DNA from: Hymenobacter sp.
GTDB lineage: Bacteria > Bacteroidota > Bacteroidia > Cytophagales > Hymenobacteraceae
DNA: 33,961 nt
Assembly: GCA_025354605.1 (NCBI GenBank)
Contig: JANXMN010000043.1
Location: 1-33,961 of the forward strand
Direction: 5' to 3'
Below the pieces are notes generated by a model that saw only the letters and a list, made by a program, of their open reading frames with translations, was not told the DNA's origin and did not search any database. A program made the translations under genes and the position numbers. Shown here in pieces: positions 23,743-31,123 of this stretch. Each line of letters begins with the position of its first letter. The stretch's first letter is position 1.

Positions 23743-23816
23743 ATTGCTCTTGTAGTGAAGCACTAGCCGCAAGGGGCAGGCGCTCAGAATTAACGTTGGA
23801 CAGCGTATTTGGTTTA

Positions 23817-23824
23817 CAAAAATA
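23817..23824 (-). promoter_or_regulatory. Candidate -7 box TATTTTTG for the small T9SS protein
   Basis: On the minus strand TATTTTTG matches TAnnTTTG exactly, 75 bases upstream of the start codon at 23742. The -33 region lacks a clear TTTG. Confidence 0.45.
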
Positions 23825-23919
23825 CGGCATGAAAACCAATGCTTTTGCACGTATATACAAAAACCTCGATGAATCCAGCTTCATTCGCTCTAATTACTGT
23901 TATTTAGCCGACCAAACTT

Positions 23920-25038
23920 GTGGATGTATTACTAATTGGCGGCGGGCTGGCTGGGCTGGCCGCCGCTCTTGACCTGCGCCAGCGCGGCCACCACGTCACG
24001 TTGGTTGAGCGCAAGCACTACCCCTTTCACAAGGTGTGCGGCGAATATGTGAGCAATGAGGTACTGCCCTACCTGCGCCGCCTCGGGGCCGACCCCGCCC
24101 CGCTGGCACCAGCCGAAATTTCGCGCTTCGAGCTGACTTCCCCCGCCGGCCGCAGCCTGCAGAGTCCGCTCGATTTGGGCGGCTTCGGGGTGAGCCGCTT
24201 CGTGCTCGACGATTTTCTGTACCGCCTGGCCGAGGCGAGGGGCGTAGTTTTCCAGTTGAAAAGCACGGTGACGGACGTGGCCTTTGACCCCGCCACCGAG
24301 CGCCACTGCGTGACCCTGGCCGACGGCCGCCAGCTGACGGCCCGGGTAGTGCTGGGCACTTACGGCAAGCGCGCCACCCTCGACCGGCAGCTGCAGCGCA
24401 GCTTTTTCGCCCACCGCTCGCCCTACCTGGGCGTGAAATACCACCTGCGCTTGCCCGGCTTCGCCCGCGACCTGATTGCCCTGCACAACTTTGCCGACGG
24501 CTACGCGGGCATCTCGGCTATCGAAGAGGACAAGCTGTGTTTCTGCTACCTCACCACCCGCCAGAACCTGAAGCAGCACGGCAGCATTCCGGCGATGGAG
24601 GCCGAAGTACTGAGCCGCAACCCGCGCCTGCACGAGATTCTGACTACCGCCGAGGTGCTGTACCCGCAGCCCGAAGTCATCAACGAAATCTCCTTTGCCC
24701 CCAAAAAACCAGTCGAGCAGCACGTGCTGATGTGCGGCGACGCGGCCGGCCTCATTACCCCGCTGTGCGGCAACGGCATGGCCATGGCCCTGCACGGCGC
24801 GGCGCTGGGCGCGGCGGCGGCTCACGATTTTCTGGCCGGCCACACCACCCGCGCCCAGATGGAAGCGCACTACGCCCGCGCCTGGCAGGCGGCCTTTGGG
24901 GCGCGGCTACGGGTGGGGCGGGCGGTGCAGCGGCTGTTTGGCGGGCCGGTGCTGAGCGAGCTGGTAGTGGGCGGCCTGCGCCACTGGCCGGGCGCGGTGC
25001 GCACTCTGATGCAGCGCACCCACGGGCAGCCATTTTGA
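23920..25038 (+). CDS. FAD-dependent oxidoreductase of the geranylgeranyl reductase / aromatic hydroxylase type
   Basis: The protein has 372 residues. The FAD-binding motif VLLIGGGLAGLAAALDLRQRG lies at the very N-terminus, so GTG 23920 is the natural start. VCGEYVSNEVLPYLRRLG (about 40-57) is the substrate-side motif of the geranylgeranyl reductase-like family. The second FAD motif MCGDAAGLITPLCGNGMAMAL is near 270-290. Proteins of this family hydroxylate or reduce lipids and phenols. It stands 175 bases ahead of the type III PKS on the same strand. In Streptomyces the srs locus pairs a type III PKS with a methyltransferase and a flavoprotein hydroxylase to make methoxylated phenolic lipids, so a tailoring hydroxylase role is likely (inference). 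Confidence 0.85.
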   Translation: MDVLLIGGGLAGLAAALDLRQRGHHVTLVERKHYPFHKVCGEYVSNEVLPYLRRLGADPAPLAPAEISRFELTSPAGRSLQSPLDLGGFGVSRFVLDDFLYRLAEARGVVFQLKSTVTDVAFDPATERHCVTLADGRQLTARVVLGTYGKRATLDRQLQRSFFAHRSPYLGVKYHLRLPGFARDLIALHNFADGYAGISAIEEDKLCFCYLTTRQNLKQHGSIPAMEAEVLSRNPRLHEILTTAEVLYPQPEVINEISFAPKKPVEQHVLMCGDAAGLITPLCGNGMAMALHGAALGAAAAHDFLAGHTTRAQMEAHYARAWQAAFGARLRVGRAVQRLFGGPVLSELVVGGLRHWPGAVRTLMQRTHGQPF

Positions 25039-25213
25039 GTCGGCGCTACCCCCCGGCTGCCACCTGACGCCAGAATGTTATTGGTACAATTTTGCTGGAG
25101 CAACCGATAACGGTGCTTGTTTTACCGTACTTACATAAAAACTACGGGGCAGCGGCAGCGGTTACCGCAGCCACGCCCCTCCCCTATTCGACCTTTCCTA
25201 ATCTATTTCCGGC

Positions 25214-26428
25214 ATGCCGAGTTATTTAGGTGCCATCGGCACTGCCAACCCCGTCCACCGCATTGCGCAGTCGCAGATTGCGGACTTTATGGCGCGGGCG
25301 CTGGCTTTTGATGAAAACGGCACGCGCAAGCTGCGCGCCCTGTACCGGGTGTCGGGCATTGAGCACCGCTATTCGGTGTTGCCCGACTACGGCCGGGCGG
25401 TGGGCGAATACACGTTTTTTCCCAATACGGCCACGCTGGAGCCGTTTCCGAGCGTGGGGCAGCGCATGGCGGCCTACCGCCGCGAAGCCCTATCCCTGGC
25501 CCTGGAAGCCGTGCGCGACTCGCTGCGGCAGCTGCCCGACTTCGACCTGACCTCGGTGACGCACTTGGTGACGGTGAGCTGCACGGGCATGTACGCGCCG
25601 GGCCTCGACATTGAGTTGGTGCAGGCGCTGGGGCTGCGGCCCGACGTGCGCCGCACCTGCGTGAACTTCATGGGCTGCTACGCGGCCGTGAATGCTCTGA
25701 AGCTGGCCGACGCCTTCTGCCGGGCCGATGCCGAGGCCCGCGTGCTGATTGTGAGCGTGGAGCTGTGCACGCTGCACTTCCAGAAAAGCCCCGAGGAAGA
25801 CCACCTGGTGAGCAACGCGCTGTTTGGCGACGGGGCCGCCGCCTGCTTGGTGCAGGGCCGGCCCCTGCCCGCCGGCACGCCCAGCCTCGAAATGCAGGGC
25901 TTCCACTGCGGCCTGGAGCCGGATGGCCACGACGACATGGCCTGGCACATCAACGACTTCGGCTTTGAGATGACGCTGAGCAGCTACGTGCCCAAGCTCA
26001 TTCAGCGCGGCATTGGCAAGCTGACCGAGGGGCTGCTGGCCAGCCTGCCGGTGCAGTTGGGCGACATCCGGCATTTCGCCATTCATCCGGGAGGGCGCAA
26101 GATTCTGGAAACCATCGAAACCGAGCTGGGCCTGACCCGCGACGACAACCGCCACGCCTACCGCGTGCTGCGCGACTACGGTAATATGTCGTCGGCCACG
26201 GTGCTGTTTGTGCTGCGCGAGGTACTGGCCGCCGCCACCCCAGCCGACGACGGGGCGCCGGTGCTAAGCTTCGCTTTTGGCCCGGGCCTGACGATGGAAG
26301 CCATGCTGCTGGGCATTTCATTTAACAATTATCAATTAACATTCAACGAGCAGGAGAAAGCAGAAAAGAATAAGCCGGAGGAGTTGACCATTTCTGCGCC
26401 GGCACTCGAACTGTTAAATGTTAATTGA
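25214..26428 (+). CDS. Type III polyketide synthase (chalcone/stilbene synthase family)
   Basis: This 404-residue iterative synthase condenses malonyl units onto an acyl-CoA starter. The catalytic triad is visible: Cys155 in CVNFMGCYAAVNALKLA, His291 in HFAIHPGGRKIL and Asn324 in DYGNMSSATVLFVL. The family C-terminal motif SFAFGPGLTMEAMLL is complete at residue 366. The remaining 37 or so residues (from ISFNNYQ to ELLNVN) and the stop codon are encoded by a type B heptamer inverted repeat and its spacer, and resemble no part of the family. By neighbours (FAD oxidoreductase upstream, methyltransferase overlapping the same element downstream) the product is probably an alkylresorcinol or alkylpyrone lipid. 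No acyl ligase is adjacent. Confidence 0.93.
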   Translation: MPSYLGAIGTANPVHRIAQSQIADFMARALAFDENGTRKLRALYRVSGIEHRYSVLPDYGRAVGEYTFFPNTATLEPFPSVGQRMAAYRREALSLALEAVRDSLRQLPDFDLTSVTHLVTVSCTGMYAPGLDIELVQALGLRPDVRRTCVNFMGCYAAVNALKLADAFCRADAEARVLIVSVELCTLHFQKSPEEDHLVSNALFGDGAAACLVQGRPLPAGTPSLEMQGFHCGLEPDGHDDMAWHINDFGFEMTLSSYVPKLIQRGIGKLTEGLLASLPVQLGDIRHFAIHPGGRKILETIETELGLTRDDNRHAYRVLRDYGNMSSATVLFVLREVLAAATPADDGAPVLSFAFGPGLTMEAMLLGISFNNYQLTFNEQEKAEKNKPEELTISAPALELLNVN

Positions 26429-26441
26429 TAAATGTTAACTG
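26319..26441. repeat. Heptamer inverted repeat, type B, at the type III PKS / methyltransferase junction
   Basis: Arms 26319-26347 and 26413-26441 are inverted copies of heptamers TTAAATG, TTAATTG, ATAAATG and TTAACTG, around a 65-base spacer. The left arm and spacer encode the unusual C-terminal tail of the PKS. The right arm supplies the PKS stop codon (TGA, 26426-26428) and the ATG of the methyltransferase (26432-26434). Confidence 0.9.
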
Positions 26442-27130
26442 AAAGAGCGACTGGTCCCGAGCTGATGGACGACCTGACGCTGGCCACCGACGCCCTGCGC
26501 CAGAACCTCGACGAGCTCGAAACCATCAATGCGTGGCTGGGCGGCTACCAGCCGGTGCTGAATGCCCTGCGCCGACTGCGGCCCCGCTTCCCGGCCGGGC
26601 GGCCTCTGCGCGTGGCCGACCTGGGCAGCGGCGGCGGCGACACCCTGCGCCACGTAGCCCGCTGGGCCCGTAACAGCAATGAGGCGGTGGAACTGACGGG
26701 CATCGACGCCAACGCCTTTATGCTGGAATACGCGGCCGCCAAAAGCCGCGACTTTCCTGAAATCAGCTACCGGCAGTTCGATATTTTTTCCAGGGAATTC
26801 CAGACCGAACCCTTCGATGTGCTCACGTGCAGCTTATTCTGCCACCATTTCACCGACGACGAGCTGGTGATACTATTGCGGCAGTGGCAGCAGCAGGCCG
26901 GGCTGGCGGTCGTCATCAACGACCTGCACCGGCACCCGCTGGCCTACTACAGCATCAAGTGGCTGACGCGGCTGCTGGGCGGCTCTTACCTGGTGCAGCA
27001 TGATGCGCCGCTGTCGGTAGCCCGCGCCTTTCGGCGCGCCGACTGGGAGCGGCTACTGGCCCGGGCGGACATTAAGCGGTACGAACTGCGCTGGTGCTGG
27101 GCCTTTCGCTGGCAATTAATTATCAATTAA
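26432..27130 (+). CDS. SAM-dependent methyltransferase, class I
   Basis: The protein has 232 residues. Motif I is RVADLGSGGGDTLRHVARW (about 62-80), with the acidic motif II residue in ELTGIDANAFMLEYA and motif IV in FDVLTCSLFCHHFTD. This is a Methyltransf_25/UbiE-like pattern. It probably O- or C-methylates the product of the adjacent type III PKS, as SrsB does in Streptomyces (inference by analogy). The ATG lies within the type B repeat 3 bases after the PKS stop; a second start, MDDLTLATDAL at 26465, is possible and would fit the family equally well. The last residues (QLIIN) and stop codon come from the next type B repeat. Confidence 0.9.
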   Translation: MLTERATGPELMDDLTLATDALRQNLDELETINAWLGGYQPVLNALRRLRPRFPAGRPLRVADLGSGGGDTLRHVARWARNSNEAVELTGIDANAFMLEYAAAKSRDFPEISYRQFDIFSREFQTEPFDVLTCSLFCHHFTDDELVILLRQWQQQAGLAVVINDLHRHPLAYYSIKWLTRLLGGSYLVQHDAPLSVARAFRRADWERLLARADIKRYELRWCWAFRWQLIIN

Positions 27131-27220
27131 CATTTATCAGTTAACATTTAACAGCTGTTCAAACAGCGTTGGCTGAGTGTGTTGAACGTCTGTTAAATGT
27201 TAATTGATAATTGTTAACTG
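27113..27220. repeat. Heptamer inverted repeat, type B, between convergent methyltransferase and deacetylase genes
   Basis: Left arm 27113-27153 and right arm 27190-27220 are inverted heptamer runs with a spacer of about 36 bases. The methyltransferase stop TAA (27128-27130) lies in the left arm and the deacetylase stop TAA (27216-27214) lies in the right arm. No other terminator is present between these convergent genes, so the hairpin may serve that role. Confidence 0.9.
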
Positions 27221-28116
27221 TAAAGCGCCGCGGCTACCCGGAAGGTATTGGCGTGGGCTTCTACAATGTCGGCGATGCGCTCGGAGTAGCCGCCGCCCAT
27301 GCACACCACCACCGGCAGCTGCTGCCGATGACAGAGGCTCAGCACCAGCTCGTCGCGCCGACGGCAGCCTTCGCGGCTCAGGGCGAGGTGGCCCAACTTG
27401 TCGGTGGCCAGCACGTCGACCCCGGCCAGGTAGAAAACGAAATCGGGCTGCACTTCGGCGAGCAGGTGGGGCAGCGTGTCGGCCAGCAGCGCCAGATAGG
27501 CCGCATCGTCGGTGCCATCGGGCAGGGGCAGGTCGAGGTCGGACTGCTCTTTGCGGGCGGGGTAGTTGCGGCCGCCGTGCATGGAAAAGGTGAACACGCG
27601 GGGCTCGTGGCGGAAAATGGCGGCCGTGCCGTTGCCCTGGTGCACATCGAGGTCCACAATTAATACCTTATGGGCGTGGCCGTGGGCCAGCAGCCAGGCG
27701 GCGGCAGTGGCCTGGTCGTTGAGCAGGCAGAAACCTTCGCCGCGGTCGCGGAAAGCGTGGTGGGTACCGCCCGCGATGTTGAACGCCACGCCGTGCGCCA
27801 AGGCCCGCCGTGCGCATTCAATGGTGCCGCCCAGGATGGTGACTTCACGCCCGAACAGCGCTGCCGACCACGGGAAGCCGGTGGCGCGCTCCTCCTGCCG
27901 GCTGAGCTGGCCAGCGCGCAGGCGCTGGTAGTAGCCCGCGTCGTGCACGCGCAGGATGTCTACATCGGGCGGCGGCTGAGCCACGAAGAAGTCGGCCGCA
28001 GTGGCCGTGCCCTCGCGCAGCAGCTGTTCGGGCAGCAGCTCGTACTTGAGCATGGGGAAACGGTGGCCGGCCGGCAGCGGATGGGCGTAGCAGGGCGCGT
28101 AGGCAATGGAGAGCAT
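27214..28116 (-). CDS. Histone deacetylase-like amidohydrolase (class IV/HDAC11-like)
   Basis: This 300-residue Zn-dependent deacetylase has the full motif set. AGGTHHAF carries the active-site His pair (119-120). VDLDVHQGNGTA carries Zn ligands Asp157 and His159. LAGVDVLATD carries Asp234. VCMGGGYS lies in the position of the catalytic Tyr. FTFSMHGGRNYPARKEQSDLD is typical of the class IV/bacterial branch. Substrates in bacteria may be acetylated proteins, polyamines or other small acetylamides; the sequence does not decide. ATG 28116 is preferred over an upstream TTG. The gene is convergent with the methyltransferase, so co-transcription with the PKS cluster is excluded. Confidence 0.92.
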   Translation of the reverse strand: MLSIAYAPCYAHPLPAGHRFPMLKYELLPEQLLREGTATAADFFVAQPPPDVDILRVHDAGYYQRLRAGQLSRQEERATGFPWSAALFGREVTILGGTIECARRALAHGVAFNIAGGTHHAFRDRGEGFCLLNDQATAAAWLLAHGHAHKVLIVDLDVHQGNGTAAIFRHEPRVFTFSMHGGRNYPARKEQSDLDLPLPDGTDDAAYLALLADTLPHLLAEVQPDFVFYLAGVDVLATDKLGHLALSREGCRRRDELVLSLCHRQQLPVVVCMGGGYSERIADIVEAHANTFRVAAALYS

Positions 28117-28516
28117 GGGGGGCAAAAATCGGCACGCGGGCCGGAAACACGCCAGTGCGGAGCATGACCAGCTGTTTTTCAGGTCGACGGCCGCACAAAA
28201 TCACCATTCCTTAACACTCAACTGCATAAAGAGGGAAAACCCCGTTTCCAGCCACTAATCAAGGACTTTACCTAAAATGAAAGGTAACTGGGCGGCGGCA
28301 GGCAGCCATAATTCTTCCTCCACGAAAAAAATATTGCCTGTCAGACCACTGCCGGCAGCCGGGGGCTTGGTATTGTGCCTGCCACTGTGCTTCTTGCTGG
28401 CACGAATACGTCCACCAGCTGCTGGCAAAGCTGAGGAAACCCCAGAAACATCACCCAACGCCCCGCCCCCCCGGCCGGGGCGTTGTGCGCTCCGACCGAG
28501 GGGGAGGCGGGCCTGG
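28117..28516. other. Intergenic, no supported gene
   Basis: About 400 bases separate the deacetylase start from the Fe-S protein stop. A GC-rich hairpin (AACGCCCC at 28457-28464 with GGGGCGTT at 28477-28484) lies just after the Fe-S gene and may mark its transcript end, though it lacks a T-run. A long plus-strand frame through this region is antisense to the Fe-S gene and has no family features. Confidence 0.5.
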
Positions 28517-28951
28517 CTAGCCTACGAAGCCGCCCGCCACGTGCGAGCCGTCACAGTAAGGCTTGTTGTTCGAGAGCCCGCAACGGCAAAAAGCAGTGAC
28601 CTTGCTTTTGGAAGTTTCCTGGCCCTGGACATCCTTCACGGTAAGATTGCCGTGCACCAGCAGCGGGCCGTTGGGCACGGGCTCGACCAAATTTCCGGCT
28701 TCCGCCGCGGGACTACTGCCGGCGGTCGGGGCCTCATCGTTTATGAAAAAGCTGAGCGCGCCCGAGGGGCACTGCTGCACCTGGGCCACGATGCGCGCGG
28801 TGGCGGCCCCCGCGATGTTGACCCACGGGCGCTGGCGCGGGTCGAATACCTCGGGCAGGTTGGAGAAGCAGACGCGCGAGTGAATGCAAACCTCGGGCTG
28901 CCAGACTACGGTGACTTCACCATTGGTGTAATGACGGGTGCTGTCTTTCAT
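28517..28951 (-). CDS. Fe-S protein: divergent 4Fe-4S domain plus CDGSH domain
   Basis: The protein has 144 residues from ATG 28951 (MKDSTRHYTNGE). Residues about 5-70 match the divergent single-cluster 4Fe-4S family (Fer4_19): VVWQPEVCIHSRVCFSNLP with Cys22 and Cys28, then QQCPSGALSFF with Cys61. The C-terminal part is a CDGSH zinc-finger-like Fe-S motif, FCRCGLSNNKPYCDGSH, with the 3Cys-1His ligands of a 2Fe-2S cluster. A Ser/Ala-rich linker and a VHGNLTVKD segment join them. This two-domain form is common in bacteria and is thought to act in redox or iron-sulfur handling. The upstream in-frame stretch to 29149 is Arg/Pro-rich and probably not coding. Confidence 0.9.
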   Translation of the reverse strand: MKDSTRHYTNGEVTVVWQPEVCIHSRVCFSNLPEVFDPRQRPWVNIAGAATARIVAQVQQCPSGALSFFINDEAPTAGSSPAAEAGNLVEPVPNGPLLVHGNLTVKDVQGQETSKSKVTAFCRCGLSNNKPYCDGSHVAGGFVG

Positions 28952-29420
28952 AGCGAAACGGGAATGGGAGTGTTGAGCTAAGATAGCAGCAGGAGGCGGG
29001 TACTGAGCCAATGGCCCCGCGCCACTTGGCGCTCGCGGTGGCGGCGAGCAGGTGCGACAACCGAAGCGCGCACGATGCGGGGCAGCGATGCGGGAGCCGC
29101 GATTCCGACGCACCGACGGACCTGCCCAATTGGCGCGTGCGCAATTCAAACCGGTCTATTTTCATCTACCTTAATTCGCATTAGCTTTAATAAGAAAATA
29201 TCTATTAATTGCATCCCATTAACCGCACACTCCAACGGCCACTTGCCAGGTTCCAATTTCCTGAAGTCTGGTGAATTCAGCCGTTGCTCCGCCCAGATTG
29301 AGGGACGGAGGTGGTGGGCAGCGGTAAAGTTCGCGCTGCTACTTCGCCCCGGACCGGCGCGCCTGGGCAAACCCCTCATTGGACAGCCAGTGAGTTCCTA
29401 CATCGATTCTACCCACCCAT
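28952..29420. other. Intergenic between divergent genes, likely promoter region of the injection system
   Basis: About 470 bases hold no convincing gene. A clearly AT-rich block (29155-29220) within GC-rich DNA is the best candidate for a promoter of the plus-strand injection cluster. TAGCTTTA near 29182 resembles a -7 box with one mismatch, but I see no clean pair of boxes. Confidence 0.4.
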
Positions 29421-30005
29421 ATGATTCACCTTGCCCTGCAAGCACTAGTCGCCGAGCTAAATGCGTATCTGAAGCGGGTTTTTAGCCTGCCCGACAGCCA
29501 GCCGCTCGTGCTCCTGACGGCCTTGACCGCACCCGATGGCAGTGCCAACGCCGACAACCTGAACAGACTGTGCCTCACGCTGGTGGGCCTGGAGCAGGAA
29601 ACCACGATGCGCAACGGGGCCGCGGTGCGCATGCAGGGGGGCAGCAATGGCCTGGAGTACACCCCGGGCAACCCGGCGGTACGCCTCAACGTGCGGGTGG
29701 TGCTGGCGGCCAATTTCAGCGACTACCCCGAAGCGCTGAAGTTTCTATCGGCCGCCATTGCCTTTTTCCAGCGCAAAAACGTGCTGACAGCGCAGAATAC
29801 CCCGGCCCTTGATGCCCGGCTCGACAAGGTGATTATCGAGCTTGAAACGGTGGAAACCCAGGAATGGAGCTACCTCTGGGGCATGCTGGGCACCAAGTGC
29901 CTGCCCGCCGTGGTGTATAAAGTACGCATGCTGACCCTGCAGGAAGTGCCCGACGGCCAGGCCCGCCCCGCCATCAGCGCCACCGCACAACAGGCCACTA
30001 GCTGA
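29421..30005 (+). CDS. DUF4255 / Pvc16-like protein of a contractile injection system
   Basis: The 194-residue protein has the DUF4255 pattern: an N-terminal helix (IHLALQALVAELNAYLKRVF), LTLVGLEQETTMRN, an NPAVRLNVRVVLAANFSDYPEALKFL segment and late WSYLWGMLGTKCLPAVVYKVRML. In Photorhabdus virulence cassettes and the antifeeding prophage the equivalent (Pvc16/Afp16) caps the tail tube and sheath and sets length. It is often the first gene of such loci in Bacteroidota, as here. Its stop overlaps the next ATG by one base (TGATG), so the two are translationally coupled. It follows a 470-base gap, consistent with being first in the operon. Confidence 0.85.
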   Translation: MIHLALQALVAELNAYLKRVFSLPDSQPLVLLTALTAPDGSANADNLNRLCLTLVGLEQETTMRNGAAVRMQGGSNGLEYTPGNPAVRLNVRVVLAANFSDYPEALKFLSAAIAFFQRKNVLTAQNTPALDARLDKVIIELETVETQEWSYLWGMLGTKCLPAVVYKVRMLTLQEVPDGQARPAISATAQQATS

Positions 30006-31075
30006 TGCTGCGCTACACCTACCTTCCGGTTTGCACTCTGGCGCAGGAGCACAGCTACTTTCAGCGGCCCGAAACGGCCAGCGTGCGCTTCGTGCCAACG
30101 CCTGATACCGCCGCCCAACTAGCGCGGGCCGGGCTGCTGCTGAAAGCCACCCCCACCGGCCTGACCGTGTTGCGCGCCCTGCCGGTGCCCGGGCCGGGCG
30201 AGGAACCGACCCCGCTGCGGCCCCTACCGAACTTTCTGTTTCCGCTGCGATTCGCGGTACAGCCCTTGGGCGCGTATTTCAGCAATTTCACGGCCCTGCC
30301 CGCGCCGAGCCCGCTGCCCGCAGGCCCGATGATTTACTACTTCCAGGCGGGTGCGGCTGCGCCGGAGGGAGAACTTGTGCTGACCATGCAGCAGGCCCAA
30401 CTGCTGGCCCTCACCCCGCTGACGCTGCGCGTGGCCACTCCCGCCGACACTGGCCCAGCTGCCGAAGAGGAAATTCAGGATTTGGTGCGCCGCAAGTTGC
30501 TGCCGGCGGGCATGCTGCACCGCACTGCCACGGGCCTGAACATCGACCTGCGCGCCTGGGGCACGGGCCACTACCAGCTGCAACGGCACGGGCAGGGCCT
30601 GCTCGACTGCTACGCCGACGACCAGCTGCATGCCCTGCAGGCCTGGGCGGTGCTCGAAATTGACCAGGCCGCGCTGACGGGGAGGGCGTTGAATATTCGG
30701 CTGATGCTGGAGGCCCGGCGCACCCGGTGGCGCTACCTGGTGCGCTACCGCCCGGCCAGCGACCCCGCCCCGGCTACCCCGGAAAACCCCTCGATAAAGG
30801 CCAAGCCGCGCAAAGGCGGCCCCACCGCTCCGGTGCGCTTCGCCATGCCGAAGCAGCAACCGGCTGCTCCGGCCGCCGACGTGGTATTTGAATCGGAAAC
30901 GGCGCTGGCGCTGGCCGAACAGCCGGGCTATGCCTGCACCCTGCACTACACCCTGCACGGCACGCCGATGGAAGTGGCCCTGCCCGCCGCCAAGGGCGAA
31001 GTGCTGTGCCGGCCCGCCGCGCCCGCCACTGACCCGCCGGGCCCGGCCTTTTCCGAAATAGTGGTGCTGCTTTGA
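30005..31075 (+). CDS. Unrecognised protein of the injection-system operon
   Basis: This 356-residue soluble protein has no signal peptide or membrane segment. I do not recognise its family. The N-terminal half (to about 245) has mixed beta-like segments (FLFPLRFAVQPLGAYFSNF, MIYYFQAG, GELVLTMQQAQLLALTP). It is followed by a Pro/Lys-rich linker (about 255-290) and a short C-terminal domain (YACTLHYTLHGTPMEVALPA). Coupling to the DUF4255 gene by TGATG and position directly before the sheath gene suggest an assembly or capping role in the particle. It could also be a chaperone or a baseplate-associated protein. The gap to the sheath gene is 48 bases of pyrimidine-rich sequence. Confidence 0.75.
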   Translation: MLRYTYLPVCTLAQEHSYFQRPETASVRFVPTPDTAAQLARAGLLLKATPTGLTVLRALPVPGPGEEPTPLRPLPNFLFPLRFAVQPLGAYFSNFTALPAPSPLPAGPMIYYFQAGAAAPEGELVLTMQQAQLLALTPLTLRVATPADTGPAAEEEIQDLVRRKLLPAGMLHRTATGLNIDLRAWGTGHYQLQRHGQGLLDCYADDQLHALQAWAVLEIDQAALTGRALNIRLMLEARRTRWRYLVRYRPASDPAPATPENPSIKAKPRKGGPTAPVRFAMPKQQPAAPAADVVFESETALALAEQPGYACTLHYTLHGTPMEVALPAAKGEVLCRPAAPATDPPGPAFSEIVVLL

Positions 31076-31123
31076 TTTTCAGCCGTTTTCTCTCTTTTCT
31101 TCTCCCTTAACCCCTTTTTTTCT

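Noticed and set aside
968-27220. Heptamer repeats considered as a CRISPR array
   Set aside because: Units are 7 bases, contiguous and paired as inverted arms. There are no regular spacers and no cas genes.
28277-28981. Plus-strand frame of 234 codons over the Fe-S gene
   Set aside because: Its second half is antisense to the CDGSH and 4Fe-4S motifs, and the first half has no recognisable domain.
29075-29485. Plus-strand frame of 136 codons running into the DUF4255 gene
   Set aside because: It overlaps the conserved start of DUF4255 in another frame and has no family features.
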